Origin: Peribolospora baueri
Taxonomy: Eukaryota; Basidiomycota; Peribolosporomycetes; Peribolosporales; Peribolosporaceae
Direction of reading: 5' to 3'
NCBI GenBank assembly: GCA_029717555.1
Contig: JAMDHS010000079.1
Location: 27,847-91,846, forward strand
Length of the DNA stretch: 64,000 nucleotides
Part shown: in pieces, positions 1 through 12,242 of the stretch
How the letters are laid out: every line of letters starts with the position of its first letter
How positions within the stretch are numbered: the stretch's first letter is position 1
The notes under the pieces: generated by a model
The model's input: the letters and a program-made list of their open reading frames with translations, nothing else
Database searches by the model: none
What the model was told of the DNA's origin: nothing
Made by a program: the position numbers and the translations under genes

Positions 1-2426
1 CCCCTGACTCGGTCCTCTTCACCATGAGGCCAGGCAAACCGGCGACCTTGCCTGACGCCTTGCTAGTCGAGTTGAGGAGCTGTTTGAGCACGGGCACGCG
101 CGTCGCGAGGATCGTCCGATGGGCAGGAACGTAGCGACCGCTGGCGACGACGAACATATCGCTCCCATGAGGGGGTTGAAGGTTGTGGGGACCCCACAGC
201 GCACGTTCCTGAGAGACTCCTGACTCTTCCGTGGCGCTTAATTTGTCCCAATGGCGAACGACGGCGGCGATCTTCGATGCGTCGTGCTCGTATCGGTCGA
301 CCTGGTCTTCCGCCGTGTCACTGATGTCGTCTTCGTGACCGTCCTCGACTTTCTGGGCATCCGTCGATCCTTCCGCATGACCGCTCACAGATATGAAAAA
401 TTGTGGAAGCAGGTTCTGGAGGTCGTCCGCCAGGGTCGGACCGTGCACGCTGATCGGTGGCGGAGAGGTGTCTGCCGTGATCGCCCCAAAAGCACCAGTC
501 TCGTTCGCGCACACTTTGACGACCCGTTGCAGGTAAGGCACCTTCTGGAACTTGTGGGACCGGATCTTCGTGCCAGCTCCGTCTCCTCGAATCCCAATCG
601 TCGAACTTTCAGCCCGACGAGAGCGCACGAACACGTGCCCGGATTCTGTACACAGAATGATGCTCCCGTCCAGGCCGAGCGCGACGTCTCGAACGGCGGT
701 GAACTTGCGCCTCAAGCTCCACACAAGCTGCGGCTTTGGGATGGGCGCGCGAACCGTAGTCGCACCGCCGTCCCTGTTGGAATACTCGCTGGGGTGTTCC
801 AAAGAGAACGTGAAGACGTCTCCGTGATTGCTCAGCGCAGCGAAGGTCGTGCCAGAAGAGGTAATCTTGCATATTTCCGGCTTGCGATAAGCGCCCTGGG
901 GTCGGAACAGGACCCATTCCGGCGAGAACCGGTTCGTCGGGAAGGCAACGCGGAAGTGCGTGTCGTTATGAAAGACGAGCACTTCCGCCGTCTCCAGCAG
1001 GACCGCTGTGGCGAATTCGGTGACTGCGACCTGAACGATTGCTTGGGAAATGGCGGTGACCTTCCTCGGAGTCATCTGAACGGGATGGGCGTTCTTGTCG
1101 TATCCTAGATAGATGTTCAAGAGATCCCAACGCGACTTTAGGGAAGTCTTTTTTTAAAGAAGACCGATGGGCGAAATGAGAATGAACTCACCCAGCTGCC
1201 CCGTGTTCGTCCCAAAGGTGTACAGTGACGATTCGGTGAAGACGACGGAATGAATCCTGCTCGCCGCCGCGCCGATGACATGTTCCTTCTTGAGGTTCCC
1301 AACAATTCGCCTCGGAGACACCTGCACTTCATGCTCTTGCATCTGTCTTGGATCTCCAAGCGCCGGGTTACCCATGCGACCAGACGAGCCCGGCGCCGTG
1401 ACGCCTTGACCAATCTCGATGGGGTACCCGAGCTGACCGAACTTATTAGACCCGAAGGAATACGCGCTACCGGAGGCAGTGACGATGACGGTGTGATCCT
1501 GCCCGAGAGCAATGCTGCAAACGGCAAGAGGGAAGGAAGGGATCGGCGCAAAGTGTGTCTGCGTGCTCGTCACGGCGCCCAGCCTGTTCGGGAATGGAAG
1601 AGAAAAAAGTTAGAGCGCTATTATCTCTCCATGATTCCTGGTCAGTCAGAGAGTCTCACCTTCCGTTGTTCCCAAACCCACACAGCCTCACATTTCCACT
1701 GCTCTCCGTCGTAAGCACAGCGGAGTGTAGCTTGGCCATGCTAATATCAACAATGCCCACGGCATCAAACCTGGTGGGTAACCGTGCTTCCGTCGCAGCC
1801 GTCCTACTCGACCCGCTCGATCCGCTTCCACCTTCCTGTCGAAGCGACAGTCGTTCAGGGAGATGCCTGTCGTCTCCATCCCCGGTTCCGAGCACGAAGT
1901 TACGATTGGCGCCCCACGTGAAGAGTTCGGTCCCTCCGCCGGCGCGGCCCCTGGTCGGATTGGTTCCCTCGACGGTGGAGTTGTACAGATCGAAGGCGGT
2001 CAGGCCCTCGGCGTCCTTGAGCTTGAGGTCAATGCCTGGATGTCGCAGGAGCAGACGGGCTGCGAGCAGGTTACCAAGATAGAGGGCGCGATGCAACGCG
2101 GTCCAACCGGATTCGTAGTCCTGCAAGTTGGGATTGAGGGCCGGAACGGCGAGGAGAACGTGTAGATAATCCAAGGACGACGGGGCTGTGGAGGAGCAGA
2201 CGAGGTGCAAGGGCGTACGGCCGAGGTGGTCCCTCCTATTCACCTCAGCAGCCACGTTCACCGAGGGATGATGGTGCCCGGCGCTTCCCCAACTGCCCGT
2301 CTTGGACAGCGACCCGTATTCCGCTTTGCAGCCACCGGGTGCCCCGGAGGGCGGCAGCCCCTTGAGGAGCTCGCGAAAACCTTTGAGGTCATTCGCGAGG
2401 AAGTGCTCGTGTGCGGTCGGTCTCAT
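1..2426 (-). CDS. Ankyrin-RCC1-BTB protein (IBtk/Btb1-like), 3' end cut by window edge
   Basis: Three exons read on the minus strand: 2426-1660, 1583-1192 and 1104 to beyond position 1; the joins keep phase (introns 1659-1584 and 1191-1105, GT-AG). At least 754 residues are visible. Residues about 60-150 hold two ankyrin repeats (GRTPLHLVCSS, GWTALHRALYLGN). From about 165 RCC1-type repeats begin (ELFTWGANRNFVLGTGD, AYSFGSNKFGQLGYP, LYTFGTNTGQLG), and the last visible residues open a BTB/POZ domain (GSDMFVVASGRYVPAHRTIL). This order matches animal inhibitor of Bruton kinase and fission yeast Btb-type proteins, which act as Cullin-3 substrate adaptors. The start is the first ATG four codons after an in-frame stop at 2441-2439. 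The second BTB domain expected for the family lies outside the window. Function as an E3 adaptor is inferred from the family. Confidence 0.85.
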
Positions 2427-3048
2427 GCAAGATCAAAGTCAAGTCGCGCCCGGTTCCCAGCGTCGCCTCGATGATGACGGGCGACGGCGAGGGAAGGGAT
2501 CGGCGCGGCTTGAAGAAAGATCGTTTCGCCTTTTCTTCTGGCGAAACGAGAGTGGCGAACGCAGAAGAGGGTTGCGACGCCAAAAAGGTCCTTTGGGAGG
2601 GGTAGAAACGGACGGGGGAGGGTCGAGGGTGGGGCAACACCGTCGGGCGAGAGCAGTGGCGACTGGGCGAGATAAGGGGAAAAGAAGCGCGTCTCCGGCT
2701 GATCGTCTGGGGTGGCGCACGAGTCGAAGGTAGCCGGTCCTGTGAGCAAGGCGATAATAAAGACGTCACGAAAAGCAGACCAAGGAGGTCCCAGATGTCG
2801 ACAGCAAGACGCCGAGTCGTACCAAGAAGTGACTCCAGGGGTGGACGACGAGTTGAGAGTCGTCCGTGATCGGACCCAACGACCGCACGTGCTCGCTTTT
2901 TCCCGTCCACGTTGGATTGTCACGTGCGCCATCGCGACGGCTGGCCGCAGCGACCGCTCGATTGGCTCGCTCGCGCAGGGGCCACACATTCTCCCGTCCA
3001 CCGTCCACGATCGTACAAGGGACCTTCACTGACCCGGACCACCCCGCA
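2427..3048. other. Divergent intergenic region
   Basis: This 622-bp stretch separates the starts of the BTB protein (minus) and the cyclophilin (plus), so it must hold both promoters. I see no convincing coding exon; the open frames here are GC-driven shadows. No TATA box or operator stood out. Confidence 0.5.
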
Positions 3049-3638
3049 ATGGCGCAAGCGCAGGCGAGGTATGTCGTCCTCCAGACTTCTATGGGGGACG
3101 TCACCTTCGAGCTTTATCCTCAACACGCTCCCAAGGTGAGTCGAGCCGCTAGGAAGCCCGCGTCCGAATCGACTCCGAATCGACTCGAGCGCAGCCGACC
3201 TCTTCTCTCTCCTCTTGCCTTCTTTCGTTTCCGGAGTAGACCGTGAGGAACTTTGAGGAGCTCGCCAAGCGAGGCTACTACAATGGCACCATTTTTCACA
3301 GGTCAGCGTTGGAGAGGACGGCGAGCTCGCACGGAAGGTTGGATGGAAGAGCGCGTCTAACCACGTCACACGCTCCCCCCGTGTTTTTCGCTCCACGCCC
3401 TTTCAGGGTGATCCCAGATTTCATGATCCAGGGCGGCGATCCGACGGGAACAGGTCGCGGCGGCTCGTCCATCTACGGCGAAAAGTTTGCAGACGAGATT
3501 CACCCCGAGCTCCGTCACGTAGGCGCCGGCGTCCTTTCCATGGCCAACTCCGGGCCGAATAGCAATGGTGAGTCGCGACCTCCTGGAGTTGTGGCTGACG
3601 AGAAAGGAGCGAAAAGACGGAGATGTACTAACGACGGC

Positions 3639-3676
<38 letters not shown>

Positions 3677-4117
3677 CACTGTCTCTGCGTTCACCTTTCC
3701 CATCTCTCTCGGCGTCCAGGCTCGCAGGTACCGCAGGCATCCGTTCTTTCTGAGCGAGCGGTTCCTCAATAATTGACTCCGTCCCTCATCCTCCTCGCTC
3801 ACAGTTTTTCATCACCCTCGCCCCAACACCTTGGCTCGACCGGAAGCACACGATCTGTGAGTGAGATCCTTCGCGGTCGATTGAACCGTTGGCCGGTGAA
3901 GTGGAAAGGCATGGCGCCTGACAGGCCCCTCCTTTCGTTCCTTTCCCGCCCGTATCTGTCCGTATCCTTTATCCCCCTTTTCCCCGCCCGCCCCCCAGTT
4001 GGCCGAGTAAGCGACGGGATGCGCGTGGTCCAGCGCATGGGCCTCGTCGCGACGGATTCGAACGACAGGCCGAAGGAGGAAGTCAAGATCATTCGCGCAA
4101 AGGTGGTCGTAGATTGA
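3049..4117 (+). CDS. PPIL1: PPIL1-type cyclophilin (peptidyl-prolyl cis-trans isomerase)
   Basis: Six exons: 3049-3135, 3240-3301, 3407-3567, 3720-3727, 3805-3856 and 3999-4117, giving 162 residues, close to the usual ~165. The product is a single cyclophilin domain: [66 protein letters not shown] and IFGRV follow each other as in spliceosomal PPIL1. R and F of [14 protein letters not shown], the FFIT block and the WLD tryptophan (cyclosporin-binding position) are present. Exon 4 is only 8 nt (GCTCGCAG) and is needed to restore NGSQFFIT. WLDGKH is here WLDRKH, an odd substitution in a usually invariant glycine. Family members work in the spliceosome; that role is inferred. The intron before exon 4 carries a TACTAAC branch site and a 37-T run. 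Confidence 0.92.
3640..3676 (+). repeat. T37 homopolymer in cyclophilin intron 3
   Basis: A run of 37 T lies in the intron, a few bases after a perfect TACTAAC box (3626-3632) and 43 bp before the acceptor at 3719. It is an extreme polypyrimidine tract and probably length-variable. Confidence 0.9.
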
Positions 4118-4258
4118 TCCGTGTCGTCGACGCTTCATGACGACGTAGTTAGACTCGCCGGCGGGCACATACATACTGTACTCGTACTTGATTGGTGTAC
4201 GCATCAGCGTCGTGGCGTATGCAGAGAGCTAAGACGGCTAGGCGAGACAGGAGCCGTC

Positions 4259-7200
4259 CTACGTCATCGAATCTACGGGCCCCCTCGCGCCGTCCACATG
4301 ACCGCCGTCGAACAAATGGGAGGCAATCGGCGTCCTACTCGAGCTCCTGTCTGCCTCCTGCACCCTTGCCGACCCAGCCATCTCTCCCACCCCCGATCCC
4401 ATGGCCGTTCCCATCCTGGCACCGGCACCAGCACCGGCACTGGCTCCCACCGGCTGCGGAGCGAAAACAGCCCTGGCGATCCTACTCCTACCCCTCCCCT
4501 CCTCCTCCCTCTCCATCTCCAACACGTCTCTATAGCTAGGCGGAGGAGGCGGTCTGCCGCCCGCCTCGTCTATCTCACCGCTGACCAGCTGCTCGTACCG
4601 GCGACTCAGCTCTGCGGGCGTGAGGGATTCGGAAGGCCTATCTGACGACGCGGCCGTGGTGTGCGAGTGCGAGTGCAGATGAAGGTGCAAGTGGCTCGTC
4701 GATGATAGGGATGGGGAGGACAGGGGAAAGGAAGGTGGGAGGACGGGAATCGACGTCGCGGCCGCGGGATGGCCCATAGCTCCCGCGCCACCCCTACCTG
4801 GCGGGACGACGGGGACGGGTTGGGAGAATGGCAAAGAAGGGCCAGGGTTAGGGATGACGCCCGATCCGAGAGCCCTCCGGTCGGCGGCGGAAGGCCGAGG
4901 GCCCACTCCGGCGACGTACTCCTCCATGGCGCGTTGGATGCCTGCGGCGTGGAACGCGGTCGGGTTCTCGACTTCGCAACGACATCGACTTGTGCTCGTG
5001 GATAGGTATGGGCTTGATGCGGGGTTCGGGAAAGCGGAGGCTGGCGAGGTGATGGAGAAGTAAGAAGGGAGGGACGTCGAGTCCGTTGTGCAGCGACAGG
5101 AAAGGATGTGGATCTGGAGAAGCGATAAAAGGGGAGGAGGGAAGACGATGGATGGATGGATCGATAGTCCGTAAGCGTTCGCTCACCGACCGCCCACGCG
5201 AGAAAATGGTCAGCCGGCGTCTGCTGGTCTCCCCGACCGGCTCGGACGCTGGACTCACGGGTGCCTCTACGATGACATCCCACAGCTTTCTCTTGCCCTT
5301 GCTGTCCAGATACAGGTCATCGCCCCTCTCGACCCTAATGGTGACGCGCAAGATATGGTGCACGGCAATGTTGCTCTTGGCGTGGTTGCTTGAATGGTGC
5401 ACTTTGGCGGCGCAGAGCGGTAGCTGCAAGGCGTGCTGGAGCTCCCAAGGGCCCGTGGGGTCCAGAAGGGACGGCCCGGCGTCCGAGCCAGGCTCGGCCC
5501 AGCCGGGAGGGGAGGACATGCTAGCACGACGTGCGCCGATCACCGCGTCCTCCTCGCCGTTGAGCCCGGCGGACGAAGGAACGAGAGCGGCGAGCGGCGA
5601 GTCTTGAAGCGCCGTCGGAGAATCGGACAAGATAGGCAGCAACGGCGTCTCGTCCGCGTTGAGGCACTTGAGCAATTGAAACCTGCGCGCCGCTTCATGT
5701 CTCGTCACCTTGCGCTGATGCGCATAGTAGTCTACTTTCTCTGTTGATGGAAATGGAGGAGGGACATGAAACGAAAGCTCGGCCGATCAGCGGTGTCGTC
5801 CAATTCCTGCTTCGTAGCGTCGTCGTCGTCGTCATCGTCGTCGTCGGCCGAAACACTCGCCTTCCAATACGGCGGAAATCCTGTGCACCTTTACCTTGGC
5901 GAGCGGCAAAAATCGGATATGCATGGGTATGCGGGTTCCGATGGGAAACTGCTTGCCATTGAGGATGATGAGATAGCTCATTTGGTCGCTGCCAATCCCG
6001 GAGAAGGGAAAAGAGGTGGTGTGAGCGCGGGGCGAGAGGAAGCAGGGGAAAAAAGGAAAAGTAGAAATGAACACCCACTCCCACGTCCTTTCCACCACTA
6101 TGTTCTCCGTTTCCTCCGTGTCGTCCTCGCCAGGACTGGCGACGAGGATGACCTCCCTCTCAGCGGTCAAGTTGGGCGTCAGAGCGCCGGCACGATGTAC
6201 GGTCACCTTGAGGGTGTACGAGACATGGCCAAAGTCGCAGTGAATGGTGGGCGGCAAGGAAGAGGCGACGGGCAACGAGATGGGATATGTGTACGTTCCT
6301 GATCGGGCCAAGCGCGCGAAAGCGGTTCAGCATCGGGACAGAAGCGAGCGACACCCCCCCCCCCCCCGGAGATGCTAAGCGAACCTCATCTCTGGCGATG
6401 CGGGCTCACCTTTCTTAAACTCGCGCCACTCGTGCTTCACTTCGCTGTCTTCCGAGCTATCCAACTTTTCCTCCCCGGTGAGAGCGCTCAAGAGGGCCTT
6501 CAAACCTCTGCTGTGGCCGCCTTCCCTCTCCTTCTCCCTCTCCCGATCTACGCTCGCCGCGGGCGAACTCGCCCTGCTACCAAGAGCAGACCTGGAGCCG
6601 GTGCGGCGGGCGGTGCTCACCCTCGAACCGGGGCGATCCACACTCCTCTCCTTCGAGAGAGCGCTCCTCGTCCTCGGACGCCGACCGAGTCCGTCTTCCG
6701 GCACCGGAGAAACTGGCGCAGAGGCGGAGGCGGGCTCGGAGGAGAAGTGGACATGATCGAGAGTACCGCTCGGCTTGCGACTGGCCGCGCGGGCCTTGTG
6801 GAAGATGCCGGAGACGGTGAATCGGTTCCTACTCGTCTCTCGAGCCTGGGAGGTGTCTCGAGCCTGGGAGGATGACCGGATCGTGTCGGAGCAGGAGACT
6901 TCGCGGTGACGATTCCCCGTTGAGAAGGCCATTTGTCGTCGACGAGCGGGGCTTTGCCGGCCCGCCTCGTCATCGTCAACGTCGTCGATGTCGTCGTCCT
7001 CGCCTTCGTCATTGATGGCGCTCTCGTTGGAACCACGCGTGGAGTCGGCCTGGGAAGTGCAGGTGGAAGCGGGGCCGCTGTGTCGCGAGGCGGCTTGGGC
7101 AGAGTAGTAGTGATGGTGAGGGTGGGAGGGATCGGTGAACGACGAGGGCGACTCAGGCATGGGCGAAGAGGTGAATGGCGAAGCGACGGATTCTGGGACG

Positions 7201-8664
7201 GCAGAAAAGTTGCTGTTCCCGCTCGCCGTCCTCGGCATACCCGGGGCGGAGGCGGCGGCGGGGGAATAGCGCAGATTGAGCGGGTGGAGGGTCGCGCCGT
7301 TCCTCCTGTCAGCTCGGAGGTCGACACGAGATTGGGAGCGGCTGTTGGAGCAGGAGCCTGGCCGGGAAGGCTCTGGGGAGGCCCACGGAGAGGGAGTAGA
7401 GGGGTTGGAGGAGTGACGAAGGACGGAGCGGTCGGACGAGTGTCGTTGGAAAGGAGCGCCTTCTGGAGTAGAGGGCGTCGCCGACGCCGGTTGCACCGCG
7501 GTCCTCTCGAGGGCGTCGTCGGAGGGTATGGAAAACTCGGAGGCGGCGGCGGAGATGACGCGTCCAGAGGCAGGGGTCGCCGGCCTGGAGGTGGACGACC
7601 TGGGGGGCAAGGCTCGAGAGGGGTCGTTAAAGTGGTCGTCGGAGCTGTTGGACCGGTGCAGATCGAGCGAAGCCCCGACCCGCGAACGAGCGGGGCTGGC
7701 ACCGCGAGAGGTTGGGCGTGACAGAGGACGGCGAGGTTCGTCGGCGAAGCTAGGTCTCCCCGTCCTCGTCTGGGGTATCATAAACGACGCTCGGGCGCCG
7801 AAGAAGCCAGACCGCCTGCGAGAGCCATCGAAACGGTGATCGTCGTCCTGTGAAGGCGAGTTGTCCACGGACCGTCGAGAGCCCTCGATTCTCTGCCAAT
7901 CGACATCATCGTCGTAACGGCGATGTCCGGGACCTACGGAGGCGGCGCGGCGGGCGGCGGCGGCAAAGGTGTCGTCTGCGGCGGCGTTGTAAAGAGTGGC
8001 CTTTTCCTTGATGATGAGTGTCTCCTCGTGCGTCTCGACGCGATTCGGGCCGATGCCTGCACGGACGGGCGGAGAAGCGAGAGGACAGGACAGGGCGGAG
8101 GGAAATGAGCAAGACGAGGGTGGAAGAGAAGAAACGAGCGCGCTCACCTTCAGGCCAGTCGGTTCGACAAACGCCCTTAAGCTGGACCTCTATCCGCTTG
8201 ATCCTGCTCGGCTTGGCGAGGTTGAGCGTGCAGAGGGCGCGGAGCTGAGCCGGTGGGTTGTCGACGTTGACGGGTCTCCTCCGACCTCGGAGATCCTGTG
8301 AGTGCAAAATGAGAAGGAAGGGAAAACGAACAGAACTTGACGATCAGCAGTGTCCGTAAAGCGGGCCCGGGTCGGGGGATCGAATCGAGTGCGCGCTCGC
8401 CCACCTCTCCGCTCGCATACTGGCTCCGGAGGAAGACGACGGGCCTGGACGAGTGGGAGGACGACGAGGGGAGGGGAGGAAAAAAAGAAAGAACAAACAA
8501 ACAAGTCAGTCCCTCTCTCCAACCATCCATTCGTTCATTCGTCCGTCCGACCGATCGACGACGGGGCTGCGAGCCGATCCTATCCGAATCGAATCCCTCT
8601 TCCCCTCCCCTATCTATCGCCGGGCAACTCACTCTGTAACGCTAAGCGAGAGGTGGGGTGCCAT
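4259..8664 (-). CDS. Alpha-arrestin (ART-like), copy 1
   Basis: Eight exons: 8664-8633, 8444-8405, 8295-8148, 8056-6410, 6298-6079, 5988-5861, 5740-5259 and 5113-4259; all phases agree and give 1183 residues. The N-terminal arrestin strands (EPVVFLRSQYASGE, RIKRIEVQLKG) are split from the rest by a ~530-residue Ser/Arg/Pro-rich insertion. The fold resumes at about residue 622 (GTYTYPISLPVASSLPPTIH) and continues through GKQFPIGTRIPMHIRF and ETPLLPILSDSPTAL. The tail has a His-rich patch and a PPPPPSY motif, a PPxY ligand for Rsp5/Nedd4 WW domains. Such proteins recruit the ubiquitin ligase to plasma-membrane transporters; that role is from the family. Intron 5860-5741 starts with GC, not GT. 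It is an inverted paralogue of the gene at 33447-37051, which fixed the exon limits. Confidence 0.9.
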
Positions 8665-9207
8665 CTCTTTGCGGCTTGGAGGAAGGAAACAAAAAAAACG
8701 AAGGGATGGAGGAAAGAGGAGGGAGGAAGGGAAGGAGGGAAAGAAGGAAAGAAGGAGTCAGTCGGCCGGTTTCGATCGGTGCGATCTCGGCTTCACCGAG
8801 CCACTCCCTCCCTCACTCACTCCCGTCCGTCCGAGAGAGCGAACGGCGGGGCGGGGTGGGGTCAGTGGGCAGGAGGACGAGGGCGATGGCGGCGACGATG
8901 GCGGTGGCGGTGGTGGTGATCGCGATTGCGAACCGAGAGTCGTCGGCCCCCGTCCGTCAGTGCGCCAGTCCATCGGTCAATCAATCAATCAATCAATCAG
9001 TCGGGAACTTTGGACGGAAAGAGTCAGACGGATCGAACGTGTCGCGCATGAAGAGAAGAAGAGCTGCTTATTATTATCTTCACTTATCGCTTCCGACTCA
9101 CCCGACCCCGTTTGTTATCTTGGCCGATCTCGCCGCAGCACGCCCGCGATCACCCGCTTGCCCACCTTAACCTCCATTCTTCTTCACCCCGTCCACCAAC
9201 CAACGAT
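8665..9207. other. Intergenic, 5' side of arrestin copy 1
   Basis: Low-complexity purine and pyrimidine tracts (GGAAGG-type, (GGCGAT)-like, ATCA tandem repeats near 8983-9000). It separates the arrestin start from the end of the next minus-strand gene and should contain the arrestin promoter. No gene seen. Confidence 0.5.
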
Positions 9208-10302
9208 CTATCCCAACTGAACCGTGGCCCGGGCGACTCGCTCAGCAGCAGTGCGCAGGTGTTCCTCCGCGTTAGGATTGCGGAGCCCAAGCGGCACGTC
9301 ATCGTCGTCCTCGTCGTTCACAGCATCCGGAGAGGCCGTCCCAGCGGAGGAGAAGCTCATGCTTTGGCCGATGTCCTTAACCCGGTCTGGTCCAGAGGCA
9401 GCGTCCTTCTCGCCCACGCTTTGATCTCGGCGGCTTGCTTGCTGGCAATGACCTGTTGAAGCGGGACCTCGTCATCGTCAAAAGAGTCCCCGGCGGACTT
9501 GGCGAGCGGCGAAAGGGGGGGGGGGGGAAACGCCATCGAAGTGCGCGGAGAGTCCGTGCTTTGGAGCTGCGCAAGAGGCACCTCGTCGTCTGAGCTGTCG
9601 TCGCCCTCGGGAAGAGCCAACTTGGGAGGAGGACTATTGGAAACAGCAGCGGTGGACGCTTCCACTTCTTCGCTTGAGTCGTCGTCCGACTCTGCGTCGC
9701 TGTCCTCGCTATCGCCCTCCTCATCACCAGACATGCGGAACCATTGCTCAGCGTCCTCAGTCTTCGGGCTCTTGCCGTGCGTCTCTTCTTCTTGACCATC
9801 GAGTTCGACTTGACTTCGTCTTCCAGCGAGCCCAGGAGGTTCGATTGGTGTTTTGGAGCGGGCAGGCAACTTCGTCTCTTGCCCTTCGGTCGTCTTCGTT
9901 ACTATTATCCTCCTTGTCTCCACTAGGCTCAGACTCCGGCTCTACGGGCTTGTCGAGATCCATGGGCGACTTGAAGGTCCAGGACGGGTAGACCAGACCC
10001 TCTTCGTCGAGCTGCGGCTGCCACTTCCTTCTGGGAACTTCTTGAGCTTTTTTGGCCTTCTTTTTAGACCTTCTTGCTACCTATCATTCATCTGCATCAC
10101 TCTCTCTTCCTCTTCCAGAGCCTTGGCGTCTGGCGCTCCCTCCCGCGCGAGCTCTATGGGCCATCTGTTCTAACTCGCGCTTCCATAGCTCGTTCGTCGA
10201 CGCCGAAGAAAGACGGCCTCCATGCGCGTCGTCCGGGCTATACGTCCGTCGGGGCGTCGTGAGAACGGATCCCGAAGAGACGAGAGACGACCGAGGCGCC
10301 AT
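9208..10302 (-). CDS. Acidic, Ser-rich protein of unknown function with DDEVPL repeats
   Basis: Best splice model: 10302-10175, 10072-9903, 9808-9453 and 9375-9208, 273 residues; phases agree but the first two introns are weakly supported. The N-terminus is basic (SKKKAKKAQEVPRRKWQP), then the protein turns strongly acidic (GDSEDSDAESDDDSSEE). A short motif recurs three times in the C-terminal half: SDDEVPLAQ, DDDEVPLQQ and DDDDVPLGL. I do not recognise the family. The charged layout suggests a nuclear or chromatin-associated protein, but that is a guess. A run of 13 C on the coding strand (13 G at 9515-9527) encodes a proline stretch and is a likely site for length variation or sequencing error. 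An alternative frame near 10095-10150 also looks peptide-like, so the N-terminal exons may be wrong. Confidence 0.5.
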
Positions 10303-12242
10303 CCCCCCCAGGCGGCGAGCGGGAAGGGATATAACGTATGTGATCGACCGAGCTTAAACACTAGATTGAAACTCAACCCATCGAGCATCAAAAAAATAAA
10401 TTAAATAAATAATTAAATAAATAAATAAAAAAGGAGCGGGGAAGCGCCTATAAACTCAAGGACCTTGCCTAGTTCTTTCCTCTCCGTCTGTCTCTGCTCC
10501 AACAACATCGATAAAGCTTCTTCCCATACAGCTAGCTGCCCAGCGGGGAACTTGCTAGGGGGGAAATGAGACGACGTCTTGAAACGCTACGCTCGTCTTC
10601 TCATCCTCGTCCCTGGGGCCTAGCTAGGCGTCTGGGACGCGGAGGAGGAGCAGAAGAGAAGGATGCAAGAGGAGGAGGAGGAGGAGGAGGGAGGGAGAGC
10701 TGCTGACCGACCGACCTATTCGACGTCGGACTCGCCTCGCTTCGCGTTTTTTCGTCGTGGCAGGCGCATCTGAACAATTCCGCACCACCGACCTAACCGA
10801 CGGAGCTTGAAAGGCAAAGAAAGGGAAGAACAGAATGACTGGGAGTGGGCACATCATCTATCACTATCTTACACGACGACTTTTGGCAACGCGACAAGGG
10901 GGTGAGGGGGGGGAGGGGAGGGAAAGAGAGCAAAGTCGCGGGACGCTGGTTGGACGTGACGTGTGAGAGAGAGGGACAGAAAAGACGAAGACAAAAACAT
11001 GATAGGAGCTGCTGGCCTATATAGAGCCCATGGCCACGACCTGTGCATAGGGATGGAATGGGCGGTGGGCTGAGCGGTTGAAAAAAAAGACAAAAAGGAA
11101 GAATGGGGGATAGATAGCTAGCTAGGTCTGATGGGTGTGGGCGGGTGGGTGGGGCAAGACGATCATGACGTACAACCGACGAACAGACAAAAGAGGAATA
11201 GAAAAGGGGAAGGAAAGGGGCGGCCGACGAAAAAGCGAAAGAGGCGGAAGAAAAGGTTTGACGACGACGAGGCGGATAGTTGGAGAAGGAGGCAGGCCTG
11301 TTGGTAGGCAACTCGTACGGACGGAACTGACGGGATCGGTATGTGGGCACGTGCCCTCTGCTGGGAGGGCCGAAAAGCCAAGCAGGACTAGACGAAGAGG
11401 AGAGAAGCGAAGAGGGGAACAAGACAGGCACAGAGGAAGAGAGAGAGAGAGCGCGCGTGACGAGGATACGTAAAGAGAAAGGGGAAGACGGGCGAGGCCT
11501 CTCTAGCTAGACCAAACTGCGATATTGCGGTTGTTGGGAATGGCAATGCGAGAACGTGAAATCGGGGCGGTCGGACAAGCGGGACAGACATGAAGCACGG
11601 CGGAAGAAGGAAGGAAGGGCGGAAAGAGAAGAAGAATCGGGCGCCGTCTGTGTGACGCAAGCAAGAGGAGGCGCTTGGCGATCCGAGGGTGGGCCCGAAG
11701 CTGACCGGCGACGTGGGACGATGAACGGATGGAGGAATAGGCGGTGCTTCGGTCGGCGTCCATGTCGAGGTCCGACCGTCATGCCGTCACGCCGTGTGAG
11801 CGTGGGGACCTGCCTACGTAGGCGCCACGAAATCCGGGATCGAATGGTCACACCCCGGAGCCCGAGCCCAAGTCACAGCCGGACGAGATGGGGGCGAGAA
11901 CGGAACGAAAAGCTGTCGTTGCCGCGTCGCGTCGTGTCGCATCGCACAGATCGCATCCCATCCCTTCGTAACCCCTCCTCTTCCCCTTCCGCTTCCCTTG
12001 CCGTTTGCTTGCCATCCCTCTCCATCTCTTCGAGCGCACAGAGCTCGTCAGCCGACCCCGAGCCATTCGTTTTCCATCCTTCCTCGACGACGACCCCCAA
12101 CCCCGGCCCGTCATCTACGGGGAGCGCCGGGCAAGTCAAAGTTGAGACGAGACGAGCCCCCCATCCTTCGATCTAACCTTCCTCGGTTCTCCATCTCAGA
12201 TTGGACCACAGTCGCACACAAAAAACGTATCGCCGGCACCGC
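10303..12242. other. Long intergenic region
   Basis: About 1.9 kb without a supportable gene. It holds an AT-rich (TAAA)n stretch at about 10389-10432, a (GGA)n tract near 10660-10695 and many GA-rich segments. It lies upstream of the acidic-protein gene and downstream of the PSP1-domain gene, both on the minus strand. The many open frames are low-complexity. Confidence 0.5.
10389..10432. repeat. (TAAA)n-like AT-rich simple repeat
   Basis: Imperfect tandem TAAA/TAAAT units in otherwise GC-rich DNA, just upstream of the start of the acidic-protein gene. Confidence 0.8.

Noticed and set aside
6933-7721. Long plus-strand open frame of 262 codons opposite arrestin copy 1
   Set aside because: It is Gly/Arg-rich low complexity antisense to the Ser/Pro-rich insertion; the minus-strand gene is supported by a paralogue.
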